A DNA stretch of 64,000 nucleotides, taken from NCBI RefSeq assembly GCF_905147365.1, contig NC_056410.1:1773501-1837500 (forward strand), given 5' to 3'. Below are positions 33,103 to 46,000 of this stretch, piece after piece. The stretch is from Aricia agestis (taxonomy: Eukaryota > Arthropoda > Insecta > Lepidoptera > Lycaenidae). Below the pieces are notes generated by a model that worked only from the letters and a program-made list of their open reading frames with translations, did no database searches and was not told the DNA's origin. Both the position numbers and the translations under genes were made by a program. Within the stretch, counting starts at the first letter, position 1; each line of letters opens with the position of its first letter.

Positions 33103-33275
33103 TAGTTCAGACAAAGCGAAAACCGCGCGTTTTCTACTGTACGTTCACACGCTCGGTTTCTGTACTCAGAAAACGAGCGAACGTGTGAACGTTAAAACGT
33201 AACGCCTTTGTTAAATAAGCTGCGAGCGGTTAAAACGCACAAGTGTAAACAGCGCGGTTCCCGCTGTGTCTGAGC
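33103..33275. mobile_element. Fold-back MITE in the 3' UTR region of the reductase
   Basis: TTCAGACAAAGCGAAAACCG on the left, complement GCGGTTCCCGCTGTGTCTGA on the right, inner arms ACGTTCACACGCTCG / CGAGCGAACGTGTGAACGT. It starts 28 bp after the stop codon, so it is probably transcribed. Confidence 0.65.
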
Positions 33276-34194
33276 CGAGTCTAAGTGATAAGCCCGCGCG
33301 TCCACCCTGTAAATATTGTACTTCAGACCATCAATACTTTGTACTCCGTTCAGATCATGCAAAGAGATAATATAATGCTCAATTTAAATGGAACTTAAGA
33401 CTAGCTACAATTAATAGACAAATGGTCAAACTTCTTATTATGTCTCTATCTATCTCGATCTTCTTATTAAAAAGTGAAGGCATGGTATTATGACCGATCC
33501 GAAACCGATTAACTCGAGTCGTTAGTAAACGGACGTAATCTTTTTATTATATTAAACTAAATGTGAACAGACTATATTTTATGAGCAAAAACTACTGCTG
33601 TATTCATATAAGGTACCTAATCAATGTTTATATAAGAATACTTACGCAAGTAAGTACGCTCAGTTTAATGTGGTTATGCTCTTTTACACTCCATATAATA
33701 TTGTATTCTTAAAGACATACATGGACAATAGAAAAGTAATTAGTAAAGTATTCAAAATCTGCCATCGCTAATATTTAACACTCCAAAAGTAGACAACTGT
33801 ATTCTGATACGCTATTTTTTAATTAAAATATCTGTATATTAGAAAATGTTATGATAAGAAGTTATGATAGAGTTTGAAAAGACAATATTTTTTATAAAAA
33901 TGTGTGTTTTCAATGAGATGAAAGTTAGGTACGAGATTATGGGAGAAGATAAGTCAAAAACCTTTATCGACTTGTATAATGTTTGCTCTGTAATAGTCAA
34001 TGTATGTAAGTTAAGTTGCAAAAGGAAAACATGACATAAGTTTATTGTTGTAAGTAGAAATTATTGTATCTATAAAGTCATGTTACGGTGACGATATTTA
34101 CTTTGTCACTTTTTCTCTGTTTATTGTAAAATAACTACTTAGAATATATTAATTTTATGTTTTAAATGCGTCGTTTCTATTTTTGTATATCTGT

Positions 34195-34200
34195 AATAAA
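34195..34200 (+). terminator. Poly(A) signal candidate for the reductase
   Basis: AATAAA about 1.1 kb past the stop, followed by GTGG-rich sequence. The best of few candidates before the convergent gene's end. Confidence 0.45.
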
Positions 34201-34459
34201 AGTGGTCCCAGCCTTGATCCCTGTGGTATCCTATTTAAATAGGTATTATACATTCAATTGCAAGCATTTATAAAATACAGTACATTCACCATTTCGTATA
34301 ATTGTTTTTTAATTGCCATAGGTATTTTTTGTTTATTGCAGAATTAATCTATTATGATGAAATACATGAACGTGTAGTAAAATGCTTCATCCAGTCGTCC
34401 AGTTCTGATCACCTATTTTATTATTATCAAAATATAATTTGTTAAACTAAAACTAAGTA

Positions 34460-34465
34460 TTTATT
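34460..34465 (-). terminator. Poly(A) signal candidate for the 215-residue secreted protein gene
   Basis: AATAAA on the minus strand 22 bases past the stop codon at 34487. Confidence 0.5.
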
Positions 34466-34486
34466 TTCTTAATATACTAAATGGCA

Positions 34487-37400
34487 TTAATCTATGTCTA
34501 CATTCGACAAATCTTCTGTTATTCGTCTGACTTCGTCCTTACTTCTCTTCTGTTCCATTACTTTTCGCGCTTCCTCCTTTTTCTTGCCGTACAACATTTT
34601 TAAATTGTCTAATACTTCTTGGGGTATGTGGTCTGGTTTTGGCTGGTGTATTTCATACTCGCCCTTCTCATTTTTGACTAGCTCCACCAGGGAATCCTCC
34701 AAGTTCATGATCTCATCTTTGATTGGAGGTGGCGTGGTCTGAGGATGCTTCATCTTCTCCGCCCATCTTTGTAAGTAATTGCCGGCGTCGGAATGTAGGA
34801 ACTGGAATCGTTGAAAAAGTTTTATAATAAGCTTCTTAACTAAATACAGTTTATAAAAATGAAATTGCCGGAACAAAGGTTTTGAAAACATTTAAAGAGA
34901 TAAAATCGAAATATACAGGTAATGCATTCGTCGTCATATGCGATCCCAGATCGGCTGCATAAGTTAAATCCCCAAAATATAGATTTTGGGGATTTAACTC
35001 ACATAGGATAACATAGGTGACACCTTCGAAATGACATACTGAGCCTGCTTGCTTTAATGCTGTTACTAACCTTTTCTTTGTTTTTGTTTATCTTGACATT
35101 GGGAGCCTGCCGCTTAGCGTTGCTGCTGCCGCTGGTGGCACCGAAAGGCGTACCGTCTGAAAAATTAAAATAAGAGAGTGTTAACCAATTAACCATTCTT
35201 CACATCACAAAGCATCTTCAACTCGAAAATTGTAATGCTTCTCTAACTATAATTTGTTGAACACAATTTTTTCAAACGAGATCATGTTGTCATGTTATCA
35301 ACAAAATATGTATGTTACCGAACCCGATCTTACGCGGTAGACGTCGCCTGTTTTGTGGTAAGTGGCGGTAAGACTTACCGAGTGGCTTGGTGTTGGTCTG
35401 CGGGCCCAGCTCCAGTAGCACCTGCAGGTCGGCGTGGTTGCCGAACGCGAACCCGAAACCCACGCGGTGGTCGTTGCCTGAAATATAATGTTTCGAAAGT
35501 TAACAAAGTGTTAGGGCCAACCAATGAGTTTCTAAAATACTAGAGTAGCAATGTCTTACAAAAGATTCTCAGAAATGCGTAACCACTTTTTTGTTCAAAA
35601 GACAATGTTAAGTCATATATTCGTTATGTCATTATGTATGTGAGATATGCCTGCAGGCATCTTCGAAGTGGCAACGCGTTGCTACCGTAAACTTCCAATC
35701 TAGTTACGTTAGTAACATAGAATATCATTGGGGCCAACCCACACGTTACCACAACCAGACCACGTCGTAACGACAAAATGCCGTCAAGCAGTGGTTACGT
35801 GTGAATGGTGTCGCTGAAGCTTTTTGTAGTTGCGTTGTGGTACCGACAAAATGTCGACGTGGTTGCGTTGTCGCCAGTAGTACGAAAGTCAATGAAACGG
35901 AGGGGGGAAGAGCGCGGGCGGTGTGGGCATAATCATTGCATCGACGCAACGTCGCGTCGTGGTTACGATGTGGTCGGTATCACACAAGTGGTCGACAACG
36001 ACTGCAAAATGTGGTACGTGTGAATAGTCCAGTTCATTTACAATACGAAACATACGCCTGACCACGTGGTGTGGTTGTGGTTGTCGTGTGGTTGTGTGGT
36101 ACTTGTAGGTTGGCCCTTAAAAAGTAAGTGTATATTTTCGGCAACTTTGTTGGGTCATTTCATTTATCGCCGTACATATTAATTTGAGCCTCTCTTTTCT
36201 AGGACAGTGACACATTATAACATCTGGGTAGTACCTATCCTGATAACAAACACCAAAAATCAAATAGTGGTTAATGAGTGAAAAGTTAACAGGTAGACAA
36301 AGAGATAAGCAGACCGAGAGCCTCATTTATTACTTTTCAATCTTATTTATCTATATCTATATATATAAAAATGGATTTTCAATTGTGTTAGTAACGCTAA
36401 AACTCGAAAACGGCTGAACGAATTGGGCTAATTTTAGTCTTAAAATATTCGTAGAAGTCCAGGGAAGGTTTTAAAGTGACACGATGTTCACTGGGACAGC
36501 TAGTCATACATAAAAACAAAAAAAACTAATACTTACTTATATTTCTAAAACTACTTATCTATATTTTCGATATTATAACTAAATTCTACCACCGTGTGCT
36601 TTACTGTGTCGTGTCAAGGCAAGCAACGCGCAACAATATTACAAAATAACACAATTGTTGTAGCAGTATTTCTTATTCTTTTAGTTTTTGTTCAAACTTG
36701 TATAAATTAGTTTTTCCGTATTGCTGTGGCCCTCAGAGAGCTCAAAATCTGACCTCTAGGCTTTAATAACAATAAATATTATGTTTTGGAAGTTACGTCT
36801 ATAATTGTAGGTAAGCTTAGCAACAAAAATACAATGTCGAAAACTTTATGTTTGTATTGTCGAAAATTTAATATAATTTAAAATATTTTCTACACATTAT
36901 CCTAGCTACCAAACCACCTTAAGCCTAAAGCAAGAAAGGGCAGACATTATGTAATAGGCGGTAGTCGTTAATTTTTATAAATGCCGCTCTCCATACTGGG
37001 CAGTGGGCCATGATGGATATTGGATATAAGTAATCATGACGGCCACCATTTTGCTTATTGTTGATCATTACCCGTAGATCAATTACCAGTACCCCATAAC
37101 GTGAGGAAGCCGAAAAAAAGGTATTAAGTGCAGAGTACACAGTGAGGTTAGAATTACCTTTTTTAATCGGCGGAATATTTGAATACCCCACTGACAGCAG
37201 CGAGGGCAGCTCCTCCGGGATGATGATGCCGCAGGACCCTGTAACGTTAACAATGACATGATTAGTTTAACAGTCAACACATCAGTATGTAAATCCATAA
37301 TAATATTATGAATGCGAAAGACTGTTTATCTATTACCTTTTGGGCATGAAGGCCCAAATCACTGAACCAATTTTGCTGAAATTTGGTATAGAGATACTTT

Positions 37401-40126
37401 GAGTCCCAAGAAAGGACATAGGATAATATTTATCCCGGAAAAATGTACGGTTCCCGCGCGATAAACTAATTTTGGCGCAACGGAGTTACGGGCGCCACCT
37501 ACTTAGTAATTACTAATTAGTATACATTAAAGTGTAAAGAGCAGCCATTCTTTAGAAGTTTACGTAGTACAGGTTATTCTAAATTGATAAAAAATAAAAT
37601 TAGGGGCCCGAGTCTCTTACTTTGAATGTTCGAAACCTACTCGTCCATAAAACAGCATGAGCGCTGGCGAGAGAAACAGCCTGCGAATTGCGATCATTCT
37701 GTTTCCAAGTTTTGGAAATCGGGCCCCTGAATGATTTCTCTTTCGAGTACATATTTGGAGTGGCGCCACATATAAAGATGGCCATTTATCTTCAAACAAG
37801 TTATAAAAGTAAAAAAAACAGTTATCCGTACTTAGCCGTGCTTAACCTTACTTTACTGACTAAAGTAAGTGGCACGAATTGCATCCGCGCGGCCCGCGGG
37901 TCGCTTATGTAATCAATTATTATCATAATACACGCCAGCGATGTGCTAGTCTAGATACAGCAAGTAATAAAATCGATTATTAGAAAATATTAATCGATTC
38001 ATTCTCGGAAACGTTTTGTAAGGAATAAAATTAATTTTAAATTAAATGTGGATTAGGAAATAATGTAAGTCAATGCCAAACCGGCCAATTGCGAATTATT
38101 AGCGCGTTCCGTACAAAATAGCTAAAACGTATTCGTTATTCATAGGAATAATTTAAAAAATAGTATATGGAAGACTGATAAGATAAATCGTACTATTTTT
38201 TTATGAAACGATGGGGCAAACGAGCAAACGGGTCACCTGATGGAAAGCAACTTCCGTCGCCCATGGACATTCGCAGCATCAGAAGAGCTGCAGGTGCGTT
38301 GCCGGCCTTTTAAGAGGGAATAGGGTAATAGGGGAGGGTAGGGAAGGTAATAGTGGATGGTAGGGAAGGAAATAGGAGAGGGTAGGGAAGGGAAAAGTGT
38401 AGGGGATTCGGCCTCCGGTAAACTTACTGACTCGGCGAAACACAGCGCAAGCGCTGTTTCATGCCGGTTTTCTGTGAGCCCGTGGTATTTCTCCGGTCGA
38501 GCCGGCCCATTCGTGCCGAAGCGTGGCTCCCTCACGTCAAAAAATACGGGAGAAAGAAAAAAAAGTTGCGAGATCGATTCTCATAAAAACTAAAATTGCA
38601 TTATTAGATATACTTAATCTAATATTGCAATTTTAGTTTTTATATAAATATCACGGGCTCACAGAAAACCGGCGTGAAACAGCGCTTGCGCTGTGTTTCG
38701 CCGAGTGAGTAAGTTTACCGGAGGCCCAATCCCCTACCCTTTTCCCTTCCCTACCCTCTCCTATAATTTCCGCTAGTCGAGAATCAGACCAACTTATATT
38801 GGAAATAGAAACACACCCAGCCTTTTTATACTAGGTACAAGATATAACCACAGTATACAGAACTAACCTGTCTACTCTGATACTGTGTTACAAAAGAGGA
38901 ACAGATTGTGTTGTTATTTTGGAATTTGGAAGCATCGTCCGTGAAATCAGGTAAAACCAGCAATGAAAATTATTGTGCAATTGTTAAAATATTTAAATGG
39001 TATGCAAACACGCTAATTGAAGTTAAGTAAGGTCAAACATGTAAATTATAATGTGTTGTATTTATTTTCATTAAATATTATATTTATCGCGTCTATTTTT
39101 ATTCATATTTGTAGATTAAATTACAATTGTAATATTAGATTGCACTAAACGTTTTATCAATGATGGAACTATAAAAATAAATATTTTCTATCAAGCATGA
39201 ATTACAAGCATAATATTTTAATATTTTTTTTATTTAAAACTAAACAAAATTAGATTGGGACTCTGACTATCATTAGGCGCAAGGATCTAAGCTATAACAT
39301 GCTGTGAGCCTTGCAACTGGAGTAGACCTTGACTTGCTCACTCTACGTAATAGCTTACGCGATAGAGTCTAGCGATCTCAGCTCTACAACACAAAGACTC
39401 ATTTATCGATCATTACATCGAGATTACAGGCTTTATCCTCTAGTTTTAAGTAAACTTTAAATAAGCTTGTTATATTCCAATTTATGTTACGCTAAAACCT
39501 TTTATATTTACGGAATTGAAGAACTCTGAATAATCTCATTCGAGATTTAAATATAGCAGAGAGAAGAAGAATATGATTGCATATTTGGAGCTAATTTTAA
39601 GAGTAAGTAGTTTTTTTTGTAGGACCCAAGGAATACAAGAAGACAATCACATCACGTTTGTAAGTGTTGGCAACAGGAAATGTAAATATATCTCCTTATG
39701 TACTAAATTGCTTTTATTTGTGTATGAGATCATGCTAGTTATTATAGATTTTTATGGTCTAGCCACAGTGACTAGCTCACCCTGAACTAAATCTAAGAAA
39801 TCTCTAGACTCTTATAGATTCTAGTGCAAGTAGACAGCAGATAATGTGAAAGAAAATATTGAATAATTGAATAACTATTACTGTTCATGACCCATGTCTT
39901 TTATTCAGATTAATTGAACATCTAGACTCAGCGTTTTTTGGTTGTGTTATTTTCATACAAAAAAGAGCTCGAAAGAGTTAGGAAAACATTTTTAAATGTC
40001 GTCAACCACTTAATTAAAGAAAGTGTTAACAACGAAGGTAACACTTCTGGTACACTCACCAAACGAAAGTAGGAACAAGGAAAGGAATACAGTCGCACAC
40101 ATTTTACAGTACATCGTCGTTTTCAT
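34487..40126 (-). CDS. Secreted protein of unknown family, paralog 1 (215 residues, 5 exons)
   Basis: Minus-strand coding exons: 40060-40126, 37158-37238, 35379-35477, 35071-35156, 34487-34801; sum 648 bp. All junctions are GT/AG and phases (1,1,1,0) fit exactly, which is the main support for the model. Exon 1 encodes a signal peptide with hydrophobic core TVFLSLFLLSFG. Exon 2 gives SCGIIIPEELPSLLS and YSNIPPIKKG; exon 3 gives NDHRVGFGFAFGNHADLQVL and LELGPQTNTKPL. Exon 4 encodes a basic Ser/Ala/Lys linker. Exon 5 encodes about 104 charged residues (FLHSDAGNYLQRWAEKMK at its start, Lys/Glu-rich towards the end), probably helical. One Cys is left after the likely cleavage site. Exons 1-3 are matched by the divergent gene at 43029-47596. 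I do not recognise the family and assign no function beyond secretion. Its introns carry MITEs and a Helitron. Confidence 0.75.
35731..36118. mobile_element. Fold-back MITE in intron 2 of paralog 1
   Basis: GGGCCAACCCACACGTTACC on the left; GTGTGGTACTTGTAGGTTGG and CCCTT on the right; the interior is rich in CGTTGTGGT/ACCACGTCG words. 388 bp without ORF. Confidence 0.7.
36350..36503 (+). mobile_element. Non-autonomous Helitron-like element in intron 2 of paralog 1
   Basis: Starts TC after an A (A|TCTATATCTATATATATA), contains CTAAAACTCGAAAACGGCTG and GAAGTCCAGGGAAGG, and ends GGGACAGCTAG|T. A TC start, CTAG end and A/T flanks are the Helitron signature. 154 bp. Confidence 0.6.
37301..37500 (-). 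repeat. Family E (RTE-type LINE tail, inferred), copy 2, in intron 1 of paralog 1
   Basis: Inverted relative to 10188: TTATGAATGCGAAAGACTGT, CCAATTTTGCTGAAATTTGG, GAGTCCCAAGAAAGGACATA, CGGTTCCCGCGCGATAAAC. Confidence 0.7.
37602..37728. mobile_element. Short MITE in intron 1 of paralog 1
   Basis: AGGGGCCCGA and TCGGGCCCCT at the two ends, 127 bp, no ORF; the short ORFs on both strands are spurious. Confidence 0.5.
38196..38537 (-). mobile_element. SINE-like family C, copy 5 (full length)
   Basis: Poly T at 38196-38202, family head ACGTGAGGGAGCCACGCTTC on the complement at 38537. Lies in intron 1 of paralog 1. Confidence 0.75.
38583..38642. repeat. 60-bp hairpin between two inverted family C copies
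   Basis: ATAAAAACTAAAATTGCA and its complement TTGCAATTTTAGTTTTTAT with an inner ATTAGAT/ATCTAAT pairing. Confidence 0.65.
38652..38764 (+). mobile_element. SINE-like family C, copy 6 (fragment, inverted to copy 5)
   Basis: CACGGGCTCACAGAAAACCG through CCCTTCCCTACCCTCTCCTA; both the head and the 3' half are missing. Confidence 0.65.
38766..40059. other. Rest of intron 1 of paralog 1, nothing recognised
   Basis: AT-rich intron sequence; no additional exon with consistent phase seen. Confidence 0.5.
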
Positions 40127-41604
40127 TCAGCTAATGAGGAGTCAGGACAGTAGCGAACTCATTTCAAACACTCCACATTAAAAACACAATCTGTCATCTC
40201 GGCGCTTGCCGCCAAACTGCGCGCGCGCCGAAATGACAGCTGACACTTTCACTATTGCGACAAGGTCCGCGGCTATTAGCGCCTCAAATATTTTGAAACT
40301 CAATAATTAAACGCGGGTGACTCACGGATCCCGTGCTCCGGGAATGAGTCTTTTCAAGACTCGTGCACTTTACTTTTGCATAGTTTAAATGATAATGAGT
40401 TTTATCTCTTAAAAGATAAAGCTAGTTTTCGCACGACGAATCCTATTATAATTTACGTGTGTGTCCATTCACTGCCCATATTATGCGACACCAGCACGCG
40501 GACGGTTTGCAGGACTCAATCAAATTCGGATCCTATCGCGACGTCCTAAAGTTTAAAATCAGTTTCCCCAGGACTTGCACTTAGGATTTTCCTCGCTCAA
40601 TTTCTCCGCTTTCATATTTGGCGAGTTGAGCGGTGGGATAGGTTTTATAGAAAGCTTACGAGTGGTAAAGGTAATTATTATTAGCATGGACTGAGAGTAA
40701 TATCCACTTATCTGTGTAGCGAGTCATTTATCAGTTATCACCAATGATGAAAAACTCAAAGCAGATATTATGTTACTACCGCGCGCGTTGTGAAGATTCA
40801 AATACGGCCCAATTGGGGCGTCTGTTGTTTAGTCTGCATCGAGCGCAGTCACGAACGTGCTGCGTCTTGTCTTACCTAAATAAATTGAAAATGACGTCGT
40901 GCGTGTATCGAAAATGTACCAATTATGACTCGAAAGTGAACAAAACACATGGAATCTCTTACCACATGTCTTGATCCTTTGTCTTGATAAATACCTCGAT
41001 TATTTACATTTTCAATTATTTTTTCGAACAATCTGGAAAAAATCTAATTTTCGTCATAGCTTAGGCGAAGAAAGAGACAGCGATACGATTCGACATTTAA
41101 AAATAGAACTGTCTCTTTTATGTAAATGGTTTTTCGTATCTTTTGTTTCACTTATCTGTCAAATTTGTCAATGTTTGCAATTTTGAATTTGAAAATTGTT
41201 CGGAAGAGATTTAAGCCGGAAAATAGTATGGATGTAACATATCTGTATAAGTAGAATATCATTGGTTATCACTCTTGTTCACTAACGTGAAATTATAAAT
41301 GAGGGGCATAGCTTACGTATATTATCGTAATAATTTTTGTGACACACTAATAACAACACTGAGTAACACAAGACTCTACTACACTCTTCTCTACCAAACA
41401 CTATCGAATACTTGGCGTCGTAGATCCGCTGCAATATACCTACTATTCATTTCTATCTAAATATTATAACGAAAATTAAAGATAAAACGAAACTGAAAAC
41501 TTGATTCCCCTGAAAATAATTTTTCTATGCTAGAAAAAGTTTGATACACGATAGGATTATATAGAATGCTGAACATAGCTAAGCTTTATTATATTATACT
41601 AATA

Positions 41605-42235
41605 CGCGAGTCAAAAACTTTGGACCATTTTTACCAAAAATGCGGAAACGTAGGTGTATGAAATTTTGCACTGTAAAGGTACGGGCACAGTTTGTCGGCG
41701 CGTGCCGGGGCGTGCCGGGGCGGATCGGGACTCAACGCAGCGCAAAATGCGCTATAGCACACTATTGCCGGGCCGGGTCGCATCGCATTGACGGATTTTG
41801 AGTACTTTGGATAGCTCCAATGTGACCACTCTTAAATCACTCGTGACTCGATATATTAAAAACGTTGCTATATTCTACTAAAATCTACTAGACCGTGTTT
41901 TAGCTTCTACCGAAAATCTACCTTTATTAATCAATGTATTCTACGTGGTTGAAACTAAAATAAAACTAAAATGTTTATATGGACTGTCTTCATTATGCAT
42001 TTTAAATTTTTATATTATTTGTTATATAATATCGATCTTCTATTAAAATTTACAAAAAACTTTGGACTACTAAATCGTCATTCATTTGTATGGAGGCGGA
42101 TTTTGCGATGAGCCCGGGCACGCTGAGCCCCGGCACGGCCCGTCTCAATGTGCTCACTCCTTTATAGTTTAAAATTTAAATGGAGAAGGAGTGCACCGAG
42201 CTGTTTCAAAGAATTTTGACCATTGGGCGATCACT
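41605..42235 (+). repeat. Family B, copy 2, split by a MITE
   Basis: Left part CGCGAGTCAAAAACTTTGGA and GGAAACGTAGGTGTATGAAA (to 41675); right part GGAGAAGGAGTGCACCGAGC (from 42163). The order matches copy 1 at 4876. Confidence 0.65.
41676..42162. mobile_element. MITE with TA target duplication, nested in family B
   Basis: Ends AAGGTACGGGCACA and TGTGCTCACTCCTT, then GTGCCGGGGC/GCCCCGGCAC blocks; TA on each side; uninterrupted family B copy 1 shows the empty site. 487 bp, no ORF. Confidence 0.7.
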
Positions 42236-43028
42236 AGTTTAAATAAAACTGCGACTTAAATGGTTGCGTTAAGGTTTAATGGACTAAAATTGGCAGACAT
42301 TGTTTACTATTCGCTTGCACCGCTCGACTGTAATAATAGTTGTAACTGATGTTATGTTCTGGGATGTGACCATAGGATATTGGAGTACTGTGATTTCTAT
42401 TTACGGTAATTTTTAACGTGATCTTTTGGACATTTTTAAAACTTAACTACATAATACGGACGCCTGTACGATGGAAGAAAACATCGTAACTCGTGAAAAA
42501 AGCCGCTCATGAATGGTCCCAGACGTATTGACCTATTCAGTGTTCATTCTTGGACTAGGCCGACTATGTCGCGAGAATGCCGAGCTTGGGCAACCATACG
42601 GACATTTCAAATCTTGTCCCAGGCAATTTGACGAGTGGTTGCTTTGCTCTGAAAATACTGCATAAATCATCCACAACGGATGCAAAGGCCTTGTTTTTCT
42701 TAAACAAATATTATGATATCATATGAAGTTATAACATTAAAGCGAGACCATGATAGCTTTTAACTTGCAGCGTTTCATGACGACCAAATATTGGCGCATC
42801 TTCTATTGTAAAGATTATTATGGAGCGCTATTGATCCTAATTTAGGGCTGCTATTCAAAGGTTAAGTATACCCTACTCAATATATTGCGTGCTTAATTAC
42901 TTTTAATCGTGGGATTTTATTTTAAACAATAATGTCTTAATATCTATTGTTGTTGCTTAGAGGCATTCATTGCTGCTGAGGAAGCCATGTCAGCTAGTTT
43001 TAAATAAAGTTTAGTTGTAACTTTTATA
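42236..43028. other. Upstream of paralog 2, nothing recognised
   Basis: AT-rich; may hold the paralog 2 promoter. Confidence 0.4.
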
Positions 43029-46000
43029 ATGAATGAAAATTTCATCTATACACTGTTTTTGTTACAATGTGAGTATAAACTTTTATTGCAACATATTATT
43101 TGTGTAAGCAAATTTACCAAAAGGTGTTGTAAAATATGTAAAATAAATTAAAACTTAAATATCTACATACTGTAGTTGGTTATACAGATATAATAATTTT
43201 TTATGGTTCCCCTTCTAAAATCTATTGGTTAATAAGTATAAAACCTTACAAAGTACAAACACTAACAGTATATAATGTTTGCAACAATGTTTATACTAGA
43301 TAAGGTAGTTAACTGTGATGGTCAGTCTCCGACAGTTATATTTTACTATCTTCGATTATAAGTTAGTTAGGCTTACCCACCAAGCTAAAGAAGAAAGCTA
43401 CCCAGCTTTCTTCTGAGAATGCTAATTATTATAAATTAATAAAATCATAACATACTTTCTTTTTGTCGCCTTGCGTAACTTTAAAGCTGGTTTGGAAAAT
43501 TAAATCAAATAATTATGTAATTTAAAACCATATATTTTGATATTATGTAATTATTAATCTGTAATAAAAAAATATTATTATTTTCTACAGTAACGAAATT
43601 GATATCACTACTGTGTAGTGTAAAATAGCTTCTCGCTGTGTGTCCTTAGATAATATAATATTATGCTTAGATCATTAAAAATATATCTTAACTAGATGAT
43701 ACCCGCAACTCCGTTGCACCAAAATTCGTTTATCGCGCGGGAACCGTACATTTTTCCGGGATGAAGAGTATCCTATGTCCTTTCCCGAGACTCAAAGTAT
43801 CTCCTTTTTAACCGCTGAACCGATTTTGCTAAATTTCAGCAAAATCGGTTCAGCGGTTTGAGCGTGAAGAGGTAACAGACAGACAGACGGACAGACAGAC
43901 AGACACACTTTCGCATTTATAATATTAGTATGGATTTGATGCAGATTTTTAAAATAACAGTAAGGTATATCAACCGGAGTTTATGTTTATAATATCCAGA
44001 AGACAGTAAAAAATTCTGATCGTTTCATAGTTTTTACTGTAATTACTAATACGAAGCCGGGGTGGCTTGTTGTACTTCGACTTCTGTACTGTGTAAACGC
44101 AAAAAAGAACAGGTGCACAAGAATATGTGGTCTGAATTGACCCATGCATTTCTTCTAACAGATTCGATTGCGTGAAACGACATGCAAAGCAGTCAATTCA
44201 GTACAAATTTAGAAATGCATCTAGGCGTCGCGTTGCGGTCTGAATTGACCCTTAAATGGCAACATATAATGGTACAGTCCTGATCGTCACGCGTGCGCCG
44301 TGTCACAACAGTTCACGGCCGCTTGCCACACACACACACACACACACACACATTATCCCTGACACACTTTCATACAGATTCTTCTCAAAACTTCATGAAT
44401 AACCATCAATTTGTAAATTACCGGTAGTAAAATCTTAGGGCCTACAATTTAATTCCTGAGAGTTATAGCGGTATAAAACCGTAATAGGCATAGCAAAAAT
44501 ATGTCTACGCATCTATTAAAATATAAGTAAGATAGGATAGATTACACTTTAGACTTCTAACAAATTTGTTAATTACGGTACAAAACTTAGCACCGATTCT
44601 ATAGAGTAAGATAAGATTTTTATTTTTTATCATTCAGATTCGTATTGTTTTTGTCTATCAATTAATATATAATTTAACTAGTTAAAATTTTACCATGCAC
44701 GTTTCTAAATAAAGGAAGTTTTCCCCGATAATAAAGTAACAAAACTGATATTATATTACTATAATACACTTACAGGTTTTCCCGCATATGGCTTCTTCTT
44801 CATAGCGCCGGAGGACGTTGCGCAGGCGTTCACTACTATTTACGGATTCGCACCGCGCATATTAAAAGGTAACACCCCAAATGGCGTGTTTTTTTTCAAA
44901 TATCAGATAAGGTTTCTGTTTAAAAATGTCGAATAAAAAACCAGAAATCATCTGCAATCATGTAAAAAAAAGCCAATTGAAAAAAAAAATATTTAGGACG
45001 CGCTGCGTAGAGCGGTAGTCTACGTAGCTCGTAGCATGATGTAGCACTTACGTAACAGGACGTCTACGTCGTAACGTGACGTAGCAGTTCGTAGCGGTTA
45101 CGTAGCGGTTACATAACGGGTTACGGGATACGCTACGAGTACGTCATAGCGCGGCGTAGATGAACGGACCGTAGTAGTTGCGTCACGGGATGTGATCGAA
45201 CTGTATAAAACCGAATGAAAAAAGTAAACTGCGGGGCTAAAATGGTCGCTTTGGAGAATCATATATTGAATCATAATATGATTAATTTTTTAGCTCGCGC
45301 GCGGCGACCAATCATTAATCGAAGCGAATCACTATATGAATTGCACGCAAAGTGAAGTTTAAAAGTGATTCGATTCGATTAATGATTGGTCTCCGCGCGC
45401 GAGCGCCACTCGCGGGACCAATCATTAATCTAAGTGAATCACTATATAAATTGCACGCAAAGTGGAGTTTAAAAATTAATCATATTATGATTAATTATAT
45501 GACTCTCCAAAGCGACTATTTTAGCCCCGCCGAGTTTAAAATTCAACCGCTTTATTTTATTTTTTCCTAACATTATGTTATCGGTTTAAAGTTCCTGTCG
45601 TAATAAATTAGTAATAACCTTACTTGCACCAGTCTGGGTTTACCCTAAGTTAAATGTTATGTCAGTTAACTCTAAAATGGTTATGTTACGTAATTTCTTT
45701 CGTTTCGTTTCTAGTAAATACTTATGGTAGGAAAGGCGTGACATTTTAACACAGGGTTATTTTTGTTTCGGGTTGATGCAATGACGGATTAAATAATACG
45801 GTTTAAGTTTTACAAATGCAGAATGTTTACTAAAATACTATTTAGTAATTTTGACGACCTCTGTGGCTCAATGGTTGAAAGTGTGGCGGCTCAACCCAGC
45901 GGTCGGGGCTTTGAACCCCGCTGACGGAAAAAAAAATGTATGTTCCTGATGGGTCCCGGTTCCTAAGATGTATCTGATATAATAAAAATCTTAAATATAA

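Larger units (their letters stand above)
40127..43028. promoter_or_regulatory. Divergent intergenic region between the two secreted-protein paralogs
   Basis: The two start codons face away from each other across 2.9 kb, so promoters of both genes must lie here or, if untranslated exons exist, nearby. Close to the paralog 1 start is an inverted repeat (TGTCATCTCGGCGC and its complement, 40192-40238) in a local GC-rich patch. No convincing TATA box seen for either. The middle is occupied by repeat family B with a nested MITE (41605-42235). ORFs at 40744-41186 have no recognisable content. Confidence 0.4.

Noticed and set aside
40744..41186. Two plus-strand ORFs upstream of paralog 2
   Set aside because: No domain, no splice partners; likely intergenic chance ORFs.
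45853..45925. tRNA gene
   Set aside because: Same reasoning: tRNA-like head of a SINE; followed by a shared SINE 3' region.
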